A stretch of 64,000 nucleotides of DNA from Pythium myriotylum (taxonomy: Eukaryota; Oomycota; Peronosporomycetes; Pythiales; Pythiaceae), in assembly GCA_023091665.1 (NCBI GenBank), contig JALJCQ010000015.1, positions 3,162,001-3,226,000 on the forward strand, given 5' to 3'. The position numbers and the translations under genes are program-made. The notes below the pieces were generated by a model. That model was not told the origin of the DNA, ran no database searches, and was given only the letters and a program-made list of their open reading frames with translations. Positions 10,572 to 19,686 of the stretch are shown in pieces (the stretch's first letter is position 1; every line of letters begins with the position of its first letter).

Positions 10572-11241
10572 TGCTTGACAGGCGTTTTGTCGGCTTCTCT
10601 ACCTGCCTCCATGAGCCAGGGTCCGAACGGTCCTGGCTCAAGGGGTCGAAAAATGCACGGAACAGTTTGGATATCGGCCGATCCTCAGCTCGGTTCTCTC
10701 CCAATCGCGGGAATTTTACTGTATCGGTGGGTCCACCGCTCACCGTGCAGCGCCTGCGGCTTGCACGCCCAAAAACGTGACAACGCCTCGACTATCCACT
10801 CGGTCGATGGCATTCCAGGTACACTTCCAGTATCCGAATGGTGAGTGGTCGTGTCCAGAGAGAACCACCCAAGCTTGCGCGATGTACGCCAGCTGAGAGT
10901 AGACACTGTCGGGTAGGCAGTGGCCACGAGCCGACTAAGGATCACGAGGGCTACCGCGTCGAGGCTCGATAATTCGACAACACAGTGCAAAGATTGGTAA
11001 GTGTTACCTTGGTGACCGATGGTACCGGTAGTTTGCTTGTGTGACGAAGGTGCCAGGGGCCCTCACTCGCTTGACTGGAGTGACACCACACGAAATCCGC
11101 CTCCCTCTCTCAGGATCATGCGGACAAAGATCTTTGAAGAACCTCTCTGTATTTGTGTGCGCGCGTGCGTGCGTGGGTATGCGAGGGTGGAGGAGCAGGC
11201 ACCGTCACAAATCTGCCGATCTGGTCAATCACGCTGTTTTG

Positions 11242-11268
11242 GCACTCCTACAGGCCCTGTAGGAGTGC
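11242..11268. repeat. Perfect 12-bp stem-loop in the spacer
   Basis: GCACTCCTACAG, a 3-nt loop, then its exact complement. It is flanked by TTTT on the left and AAAA on the right, which nearly extend the stem. Confidence 0.75.
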
Positions 11269-12646
11269 AAAACCGCCTCGGCTATGTACGACCTGTCAGG
11301 GCTCGATCTGAGTACAGGACTGTCCATGTCAACGTGGACGACGCGTGACACAGGCATCAACCAGCTCGTTGAGACGTCGGATTTGTCACTATGTACTGAA
11401 CAGTACCGTGTTCTTTGTGGATTCGCTGGCTCTTCGCTGAGCATCATGAGCTGATAGCCATGAGGGTTCAGCAACAATTTGTGGATATCCATACCCAGTC
11501 TTTTCTATCTCGAACGTGATCGCAAGAGCTATCCTATCAAATGGAGAGATCCTTCTGCTTGACCCAAGTTCACACGACAAGGAATCATCAACCTGAGACG
11601 CACAACTTCACGTCGCAGCGAACCCAAACAAGAACCAAGACTCGGGGCTAATCACATTGGGCTTGCTGTATGGCGCGAGGGTCAACCAAGGATTGACATC
11701 CAGATGAGAGCCGCATCGTTTGAATAGACACGTTACTGATATCAAGCTCATGTTTCGCGCATAAACGAGACAGTTTTGCGGTCATGTGGACTGATCAACT
11801 TCGACGTGACACTTCTGCAGACCGCGTTTGCGCGAACTGGAGGATACCGTGGCTATCGCACATACCATCCACGGATATCCACTTGAAGATATCTCCGTAG
11901 CCACCCGTCCCGGGATGGAATGGCGGAAACAGCAGAAAATTTGCAGGAAGTTGATTTTCACACTGACGGCATCGGGGTGAAAGCAGGTGGGTAAAATCGC
12001 TCTTCGTACAGTAAAATGTACCAATACACTACTGTACCTGCCCCGGAGGCCGCGCGGCAAATTGTGAGAATTCAACGAGTTAAGCCACTTTTTGAGATGG
12101 GGGACTTCACACTGAATGTACAGATTCTCTAAGAATCTAAGAGTAAGAAGGTTGCTGGCCACTGTCCAGCCTTCATTATGGCCGCATCACGCAACCTTGC
12201 GTGGCTTACACGACGAAATGGACACCTGACTCAACTATGTAATGTACTCATCATTCGACCATACGGAGCTCATCCTCGAGAGGAAGGATTCATGCAGTGT
12301 GCAGTTACAACAACAGGTTTTGGGTGCAGAACACGTATACGTACTTTATAGCTGAAGTTTGGGACCCGGCTCACTACGAACTATGTGCTGACCGTGTGGA
12401 CAGACAGGGCGTTATCAGGATGTTAGACACACAGGCAACTGGTGATGCTTGGTTGACGGTGGACGCATTGAATTGCCTCTCAGCAATGTTACCTCAAAAG
12501 GAAAAGAACAAAGCAGAAGGAGCCATCGCGTCTCCGCACTGTCCATCGTCTAGCCGGGACGTTCTTGCCCTTTTGAGGCAAGATCAGGTCCTGGCTCACG
12601 GTGGAGGCAAGTACTTTGCAAAAGCCACCACGTCGTCCATCAACCA

Positions 12647-12665
12647 GCTCACTTTGCAATTTGCC
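12647..12665 (+). promoter_or_regulatory. Oomycete initiator/FPR-like core promoter of right protease
   Basis: GCTCACTTTGCAATTTGCC, the same element as before the left copy, about 70-87 nt before the ATG at 12734. Confidence 0.6.
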
Positions 12666-12733
12666 TCCAGCAAGCGACTCCAGTCGAGTTCCAATCTCCC
12701 AGTCCAAGCAAATCTCCCAGCTCCACGCTCAAG

Positions 12734-13873
12734 ATGTTCCATCCACTCGCCTATCTCGCCGTCATCGCCACCGCGCTCTTCGTCCAGTCGTCTGAGGCTG
12801 GCATCGTCAGTGTGCCGGTGCAGAAGGTCGCCAAGAAGAGCTATATCGACGGTATCAAGGCGGCTGCTGCCCAGCGCGCCAACAGCACCGCGTCGAACAT
12901 CAACCCGCTCATTACCGGCAAGATTGTGATCCAGGACTACCAAGATGCTGAGTTCTACGGTACGCTGTCGATCGGCACGCCGGCGCAGAACTTCCAGGTT
13001 GTCTTCGACACGGGCTCGAGCAACATCTGGGTCCCGAACAAGCCGATCGGCTCGCACGCCTACTACAAGAGCTCGCAGTCGTCTACGTACGTCAAGGACG
13101 GCTCGGCGTTTTCGATCACATACGGCAGTGGTCCTGTCTCGGGCTTCATCTCGCAGGACAAGATTAGCTTCGGCGGACTCACGGTCGCTAACCAGAAGTT
13201 TGCGGAGGTGACAGATACCAGCGGCCTCGGTACCACCTACTCGGATGGCCAGTTTGACGGTATCTTCGGTTTGGGCTTCGACACGATCGCCGAGAACGGT
13301 ATCCCCGGCCCGCTTGAGAAGCTCGTCAATGCTGGCACGCTGGACAAGCCGCAGTTCTCGTTCTACCTCGGCTCGGGCGACGTCGGTGAGATCACGTTTG
13401 GCGGTGTGAACACGGCTCGCTTCACGGGTGCCGTGAGCTACATCCCTGTCACCGAGCGTGGTTACTGGCAGGTCGCCCTTGGCGGCGTCAAGGTCGGCAC
13501 GTCGAGCATCGTGTCGACGACCGTCCCGGCCATCGTGGACTCGGGCACCTCACTCATTGCGGCTCCTCAGTCGCAGTTCTCGGCGATCGGCCGCGCTGTC
13601 GGCGGCACCTATGTCAGCGCGTACCAACTTTACAAGATCAGCTGCTCGAGTACGGGTCCGGCCATCTCGTTCACGCTTGGCGGCAAGTCGTACACGATCC
13701 AGAAGTCGGACTACACGATCGACGGTGGTGATGGCTCGTGCTACCTCGGATTCGCGAACTCGGGTGGGGACTTCTGGATCTTGGGTGATGTGTTCATGCG
13801 CAAGTACTACGTCGTGTTCGACTACGGCACGTCGGCGACGGGTGCGCGCGTTGGCCTCGCGACTTCCGTCTAA
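12734..13873 (+). CDS. Secreted pepsin-like aspartic protease (family A1), right copy
   Basis: Residue-for-residue identical to the left copy: signal peptide, propeptide, D92 and D269 catalytic motifs, flap Y130, C304/C336 pair. The antisense and off-frame readings of the two genes are also identical, so the match holds at silent sites. That means a very recent inverted duplication, or gene conversion between arms. The initiator-like element at 12647-12665 is preserved, so both copies may be transcribed. Sequence further upstream differs, so regulation may not be the same. Confidence 0.95.
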   Translation: MFHPLAYLAVIATALFVQSSEAGIVSVPVQKVAKKSYIDGIKAAAAQRANSTASNINPLITGKIVIQDYQDAEFYGTLSIGTPAQNFQVVFDTGSSNIWVPNKPIGSHAYYKSSQSSTYVKDGSAFSITYGSGPVSGFISQDKISFGGLTVANQKFAEVTDTSGLGTTYSDGQFDGIFGLGFDTIAENGIPGPLEKLVNAGTLDKPQFSFYLGSGDVGEITFGGVNTARFTGAVSYIPVTERGYWQVALGGVKVGTSSIVSTTVPAIVDSGTSLIAAPQSQFSAIGRAVGGTYVSAYQLYKISCSSTGPAISFTLGGKSYTIQKSDYTIDGGDGSCYLGFANSGGDFWILGDVFMRKYYVVFDYGTSATGARVGLATSV

Positions 13874-15068
13874 GTTGCAACCGAGGTCGTGACTACTATT
13901 ATCCAGGGTCAGCACTCAATGAACCGTTGAGGCTGCTGGATCCTGGCTTGTGTCCGTATAAAATCAAATACCTCACTGTTCCCACTGAGTTTCACGATAG
14001 CGTTAGCATGGTTCAGCGAAATAAGTCGGGTCACACAGGCTACACGCAGCCCTATCATCATCTTCGGTCACTTGAGAGGGAGAGGCTCTCGAAGCGGTAT
14101 GCCTGCTACTGCTCGCGCTGGGTACATACACCCTCCTCTTCGACTGTGGTACGTCAAGTGAGGCTCTCGTTGTTTGCGCGCCACACGCCACACCAAACGT
14201 CAAGTGAGGCTCCCGTTGTTTGGGGCACAGCGATCAGCCTTGACCCCTCCTCGACTACGCCCAATCAAGCTGCCTATCACGGACTTACTGGTGGTCTCCA
14301 GGCCGCCAGCTCTCTAGGCATCCTCCGCTGGGTACATCTGCTCGGGGCGACAAACACAATGGCGACCACGCTGGACACCCACGCGATGGTCTCGCGAACC
14401 TCGCGAACCAGTACACATGCCTTGCATTTCACCTCGCTCGCAGGTCACTCTGACCTTCGACACATCCTTGCTACTGACTTGTGCCCGTGGTGGTCATCGC
14501 TGGCCGACCAAGTTGAGTTCTTTTATAGTATCAGGCAACCCCTACCCCCCCCCCCCCCCCCCCCAACCAATAGACTTCATTTGCATCATCACAAGATGGT
14601 CACCCCGTGGACGCCAGGAAGGGCAATCCGCGCCAAGTTGTCTGTGGGAGGCGAAGGTATACGATGCGGGCCTCCACGCGACATGTCTGGTAGCTGGAAA
14701 AACTGTGAGCGACCCTCGGCCTTCGGCTTCGTGAAGATAATATCTGTTCTGGGCGCTGACTTCGGGCTAGGTAGCTGCAACCTTCGCTGTTTCCTCTGCG
14801 ATCTCGAGGTCATCCGCGCCACCATCGGCAAGTCCTGAAAACGCGATACTCACGTCAGCTATAGGAAGATGCGCCGCGGTGGGTCCCTTTGCAGAACGAG
14901 CGGGGGCCAGGCCGCGCCACGCCGCTCCTCCGGAGGGAATCACTCGCAACCGGATCCGAAAGGCATCTACTGTGTTGAATTAACTCAGTCACAAAACAAG
15001 AGTTTCGAGAAACAAAGTAATATTAATTATGCAAAGTTGGACGACCTCGTTGAGTTTGTCGTCACGCC
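13874..15068. other. Protease 3' flank, RNase H-like debris and poly-C run
   Basis: 13874-14098 belongs to the inverted-repeat arm. About 14150-14430 holds retroelement debris: NQAAYHGLTGGLQAASSLGI resembles the second RNase H block (NNQAEYxGLxxGLxxA). A short tandem duplication (GTCAAGTGAGGCTC twice, about 14152-14222) is present. 14545-14564 is a run of about 20 C. The open frame 13927-14838 is chance plus debris; I do not call it a gene. Confidence 0.55.
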
Positions 15069-16883
15069 CTAAATGAAGGCAAGGTATGGTAGCTGGGATG
15101 GACGGAAGAAGTCGAGGGGCACCGTCATGTTCTTTTCCTCTGTCTGCATGTCCGCTTCCATCTTGGTCATGTCTGCGCGCATTTTCTCGACTGCAGGCAA
15201 CAGCTTAGGCTGCTTTTCAAAGGTCGTGTTTTTGTACACGTCGAGAAGTGTGATCTCACGCGGTCGTGGGCGATAAAAGAGCGACTTAAAGTACGTCAGC
15301 TCCTCGACGATCTTTGGTGGCATCGCGTAGTCGAGGGGGTTGATAGCTACACCTTTCTCCTTGGGAATACCCTTGGCCTTATTCCACAGGGACGGTGTGC
15401 TAAACGGCGCAGACGAGCCGTGCCACGTCACAATACCGTTCATAAAGTGATGCTTGACCGCGTTCTGGAAGATTAGATGTGTGATAAGCTGCTGAAGCTG
15501 TTCAAATGACGTAAACTCGGATGGGAAGCCGTGGATATCCGGGACCGACTGCATGCTCTTTGCCCAGCGCTGAAGCTCGCAGTCAGCGACGAGGTCGCTG
15601 TCGCCGCGGTAATACGCAGCCAAGAACGACTTGACAAACTGACCAATGGTTTCAAAATACCGGAGACCGTACTTGGTGAGGCGGTGAATAGGAAGGTACT
15701 GGAGTCCTCGACGTGTATACTCCTCTGGCGCCGTCTCGCTGACGTTGATCTTGAGGAACTCGTCCAGAACGAACCGTAGCGAGCCACGGGCGCCGTAAGT
15801 GAGAATTTTGTCATAGGGAGAGTCAAGTACCCACAAGGTCTGGTCAGCGACGATCTCGAGCGCAAAGTTCGGAGAGAAGTGGTACGTGAGCAACTGGTAG
15901 ATTGGGTGAGATATGGCCATCGTGCGCATCATCTCGACTTGGATTGGAACCCCTACCATGTGAACTTCCGCGAAGTGACGCATCTGCACAAAGTTGAGCT
16001 CCATCGCGTCTAGTGCCATCTTCGCAAACTGCCACTCATCGGCAGAGTCATCGCTTGTGTAGACAAGTTCAGAGTCTAGTATCGCGATCGCGAGGGGTAG
16101 GAAGAGCTCATGGCCAGCATTGAAGCAGAAGTATCCGCGAGTTTCCACTCCAAACTTGTCAAGTGTTGTCTTGGTATCGTAGAACTGAGTGATGTTCGTA
16201 AAGTCCGACACGAACACTCGATTCCCCTCGATCACAGATCGGAGCGATGCCTCACCACAGACTCGTTGGACGAGGGAGGACGTGACGACACTCTCGAGGT
16301 CCTTATTGTAAGTCGTATCCTGGGGGTGAATCAGCTTCAGGTTGTGGCCACGGGGCCCAAGTCGCATCGCGCCAAAGACTTGGTCGCTGGTGTTGAGGCT
16401 TAGCGGAACGGGCATATTGCCACTCTTCTCTAGCTCGGCGTACAATTGAACGTAATCAGAGTATTTGATGCTGGGAGTGGCGTTGTTGTACGCTGCGAGC
16501 TTTTCACGTGTAACGTTGCGGATAGTGTCCGAGTAGACGTTCGTGTAAGTGAGAATCTGGGGTATCTGCGCGTTCACGTTTTCAACGTAGAGTTGCTGGT
16601 CAGCGGTCATGCGGAAAACTGGACCGGCATTCAACGGGAAGGTTTCCGCCAAGCCATTTGCATTGGTCAGATTGTGGGTGCGAACGTTCTCGTTGTGGAT
16701 CTTGGTAGAGGCAACTGCGATCGCTTGGACACGAGCTGATTGACTACCAACCGCACAATCGCCATCAGCCGTAGGCACGCTTAGCACATCTGAAATCGAG
16801 TTCGTCGAATTTGAAGACTGGGTCTGTTGACCAAGGGCCAACCCGATCAGCAAAGAGACCGTGGTCCCGATGAAGAGCTTCAT
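15069..16883 (-). CDS. Secreted lipoxygenase
   Basis: 604 residues from the ATG at 16883; the frame opens upstream but only this start places a signal peptide (MKLFIGTTVSLLIGLALG) at the N terminus. It is a catalytic-domain lipoxygenase without an obvious PLAT/C2 module. The non-haem iron ligands can be placed: H303 and H308 in MRHFAEVH, H478 and N482 in VKHHFMNG, and the C-terminal isoleucine I604 (ending LPYLAFI). The downstream motif ISHPIYQLLTYHF matches the family's LHPIYKLLxPH. Upstream, FCFNAGHELFLPLAIAI fits the conserved segment before the iron-binding helix. Expected reaction: dioxygenation of polyunsaturated fatty acids to hydroperoxides, here outside the cell or in the secretory pathway. 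An initiator-like element is at 16907-16923. Regiospecificity cannot be read. Confidence 0.9.
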   Translation of the reverse strand: MKLFIGTTVSLLIGLALGQQTQSSNSTNSISDVLSVPTADGDCAVGSQSARVQAIAVASTKIHNENVRTHNLTNANGLAETFPLNAGPVFRMTADQQLYVENVNAQIPQILTYTNVYSDTIRNVTREKLAAYNNATPSIKYSDYVQLYAELEKSGNMPVPLSLNTSDQVFGAMRLGPRGHNLKLIHPQDTTYNKDLESVVTSSLVQRVCGEASLRSVIEGNRVFVSDFTNITQFYDTKTTLDKFGVETRGYFCFNAGHELFLPLAIAILDSELVYTSDDSADEWQFAKMALDAMELNFVQMRHFAEVHMVGVPIQVEMMRTMAISHPIYQLLTYHFSPNFALEIVADQTLWVLDSPYDKILTYGARGSLRFVLDEFLKINVSETAPEEYTRRGLQYLPIHRLTKYGLRYFETIGQFVKSFLAAYYRGDSDLVADCELQRWAKSMQSVPDIHGFPSEFTSFEQLQQLITHLIFQNAVKHHFMNGIVTWHGSSAPFSTPSLWNKAKGIPKEKGVAINPLDYAMPPKIVEELTYFKSLFYRPRPREITLLDVYKNTTFEKQPKLLPAVEKMRADMTKMEADMQTEEKNMTVPLDFFRPSQLPYLAFI

Positions 16884-16906
16884 TGTTGAGCTGCAGGAGA
16901 TTGAGC

Positions 16907-16923
16907 AAGTTTGAGAATGAGAA
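16907..16923 (-). promoter_or_regulatory. Initiator-like element before the lipoxygenase gene
   Basis: The minus strand reads TTCTCATTCTCAAACTT, similar to the oomycete CTCATTYYNCAWTTT element, about 25-40 nt before the chosen ATG. Confidence 0.35.
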
Positions 16924-18754
16924 TAACCTCCACGCTCACAGCAAAGCTGTCTCAAGTCCCCGAGTCTTCCGTCCCAAATCAGTTCGTTTTGACTCGGATT
17001 GACTTTGGCTGCCATCATCGAAGGAGACGACCACGTGACTTAACAGCATTCCTGAATAGACTCAGCTCACACTGAGTCTTGGGTTCTCGCACCTCACGTC
17101 GTTGAAATCACAGCCCTCTGGTACGTAGCCTTAGTTGCATCGAACTGATGTGGATCATGTGACGCTGAGTTTTGGGTCCATGGATTGGCTTTCCACAATT
17201 CAAGATTGTTCGCATCGTTTATGTCTCCAAAAATTGGCTCGAGATTTTATACAACAGGCAAGGACGGACGGCAATTTCTGGAGGTGAGTTTGGTTGTGAT
17301 TCTGAAACGAAAAAAATTCTAGCCAATCAAATGAACTGAAGACTGGGTTCTGGGACGGAAGAACTTGGCTTGCGTGTGAACGGAAGCTTGTGGGGTTGTA
17401 TGTGAACGCAGATGTAAGCGTCTCACCAGCGATCTGTTTCCTGTGCCTTTTACCGACAACCAAACCCACTATGTGTTTGGGTCAATTTCATTGACCTAAG
17501 CACGCACACACCCAACTACCCTCTACAAGAGGAAGTTTGGGTCCAAATAAGGACACTAATACACTGGCAGGGTTTCAATCATTTTGGAAGGCTGAGCGTG
17601 TCGATGCACTCCGCAAGGTCAAGCAGCTTTCATTGCCTTTGGAAACTCCAGATACCAACTGCAGGTAACTGGAATCACAATGAAATACTGGAGTCCACTC
17701 GGAGGGGTTGATCCCACTTCCCATCCTTTATTTTGGACGGCAACTATAGCCCACAGAGTGGGAGCCTACCTCTAGTACTGGTACCGCACTCCGAAAGCAC
17801 TGCCAGGAAATGGGAGATCTCTGTGTGCCCGAGCCAATGTCGTCGAACCAATTGACTGTGAAAGGGTGAAACTTGGCCGTAAAAGTGCGCAAACCGCATT
17901 CAACGAGCGCCTCTGCAAAATATGAAGACTTGGACATCATTCCGCGGATGGCCATCCCAGCCTCCCACTTTGAGCGCCAGCATACCAACAGTTTCTGAGG
18001 GGCCAAATCGATTAAGATTCTACTAGACTTTGACTTTGAAGGTGAAATCTATGAGATCGCACTGTTATGAATCCTATAGCCAGATCGGACGACTCTGTTT
18101 CCTACCGCTGAGAGTCGCGGAGTATATATCTCGACTGCCATTCATGGGAGTCGGTCGCGAGTAGCCGGAGATCTAGCAAGTCAAGGTAGCCCACTTACAC
18201 ATTCATCGTCTTCCTTGCGCGCGCCACAACCAGAGCAGCAGCTGCGTCAACACCAAACGCTCTTCCACGCCTTCTCTTTCCATGTAGGTCTTCTCCTGCG
18301 CGCGCCTCCACTGGAGCAGCGGATGCGTCGTTCTGCTGTGGCACGTGATTTGCGCACGCGCCTTTCAAAGCCTTGGGTCGTTGGAGCTGACAACAGCTTC
18401 GTGCATTCTTCACTCCAGGGGGGCGCACTACCACCGTACGCCTTCCGACACCCGCATAGCCTACTCCCTTCGTCGCATCCTGCAGCTCCGGGCTGTTCCA
18501 CGCGCGGCCACGGAACTCGAGCTCGGCCATCTTCATGCGCCATGGGTGACTTTCCATGCACGATCGTCGCAAGCGATCGGCTCACGTTACCCGCGAGTGG
18601 TCGCCTGAGGACGACACTTGGAAAAGCTGGAAGGTGCTGGAGGTAGTCGAAAGGTCGTTTGTGCCGGTCGGCCACAAATTGAATAGTAGGATTCGTCTAG
18701 AGAACTGGATTGACATCAATCGCATCACCGTCAAAGTGCGTAGACTTGTTCGAT

Positions 18755-18838
18755 TCTAAGTTCAAGGCCCAAAGCTGACATGCTTTGCGTACTGACTGAG
18801 TACGCGAAGCTTGTCAGCCTTGTGCCTTGAACTTAGAT
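18755..18838. repeat. Foldback element with ~39-bp arms
   Basis: TCTAAGTTCAAGGC at the left end pairs exactly with GCCTTGAACTTAGA at the right end. The arms continue pairing to the centre near 18795 with about five mismatches and a loop of a few bases. It could be the core of a small foldback transposon or a small-RNA precursor. Confidence 0.8.
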
Positions 18839-19599
18839 TCTGGAGCAGCGTGCTCAAGAATCTAACCACAGCGCTCAACTACTGTAATAGTAACGCATCT
18901 CAAAAGTTGCAGCTCGAGGATTATGACATGCCTGGACGTGAAATTTCTCAAAGATTCACAAGACGGGTGGCTATTCCGTCTATGGAAGAGAGCGAAGCAG
19001 CCGGCTTGGTTACGTGAGGCAGTTTCAGACTTGATGATGTCCGAAAACACTCTTGAGAGTCGCTGAGGCATGGCAAACCATCTCGACCGGCTGAAGTTAT
19101 CCGACACTGCAATGCGAATGTACTTGACCTTGTCAAGAAAGCGCTGTTGGACTGATAGACAGAGGGAGCTACGGGTAGGGTAGAGTGCCCATGTTTCTGG
19201 CAGCACCAGTCAAGCTCTGACTCGTGGGGACGCAAAATGCATCATATTCGTTTACAAATTGAAAAAAGAACACCACAAAGACACGAAGATGGGCGGCGCG
19301 TCAATTCAGCCCTACGAGTTATATATCTCACACACAAATTGGATCTTCGAGTTCTCTCCCGCTCTGGTCGGCCCAATGTGTGGCGGCAAAACCAATGCGC
19401 TCGCTGAACTGTAGCCATCTCCGAAAAGATTTGTACCCCCTCCCGGCCAGTATTCCGGTCATCATAGAGTGCCCATAAGTCGACTGCCTTTCTCACTTCG
19501 TTCGTCTCTGCCGCAATGTTCTCGCGCTTGCCTCACGCGGCGTCTTGGGCTTGATTGCGCCCTCTAGCAGAGCAGAACATCTGCCTCAACGACAACGTT

Positions 19600-19655
19600 C
19601 TCGCTCACTTTTCAGCTGAGACCTTCGCCGTCTTCTCTCACTTTTTAGCTGAGAC
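19600..19655 (+). promoter_or_regulatory. Tandemly duplicated initiator-like element
   Basis: Two copies about 32 nt apart, GCTCACTTTTCAGCTGAGACC and CTCTCACTTTTTAGCTGAGACC (each cited here in part: CACTTTTCAGCTGAGACC, CACTTTTTAGCTGAGACC). Each resembles the oomycete Inr. They lie 35-85 nt before the ATG at 19687, allowing two transcription starts. Confidence 0.5.
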
Positions 19656-19686
19656 CGTCGGTGGAACAGCCACTTGACATCACGCC

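Larger units (their letters stand above)
10485..12733. other. Spacer of the inverted repeat, no gene seen
   Basis: The divergent upstream regions of the two proteases and about 1.9 kb of unique sequence. I see no convincing coding sequence. It contains a GT/GC-rich patch near 11155-11185 and a short stem-loop at 11242-11268. Confidence 0.6.
9121..14098. repeat. Large inverted repeat: two ~1.5-kb arms around a ~1.9-kb spacer
   Basis: The left arm is roughly 9121-10650 and the right arm roughly 12560-14098. Each contains the same 379-codon protease gene, its 3' flank of about 220 bp and its 5' flank of about 80-170 bp. Outer ends: the left begins GCCGCTTCGAGAGCTTCTCC and the complement is found at the right end with one mismatch. 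The gene is the same in both arms. The 5' flanks show scattered differences and fade out near 10650/12560. The copies are transcribed away from each other. Confidence 0.95.
16924..19686. other. Intergenic region, no gene recognised
   Basis: About 2.7 kb with only short, unconvincing open frames. Features seen: a TATA-like AGTATATATCTC at about 18119-18130, a near-perfect hairpin at 18755-18838, and a duplicated initiator-like segment at 19600-19655 just before the next gene. Confidence 0.5.

Noticed and set aside
13927..14838. 303-codon frame after the right protease
   Set aside because: Begins in the repeat arm, crosses RNase H debris and the poly-C run (reads as polyproline); not a gene.
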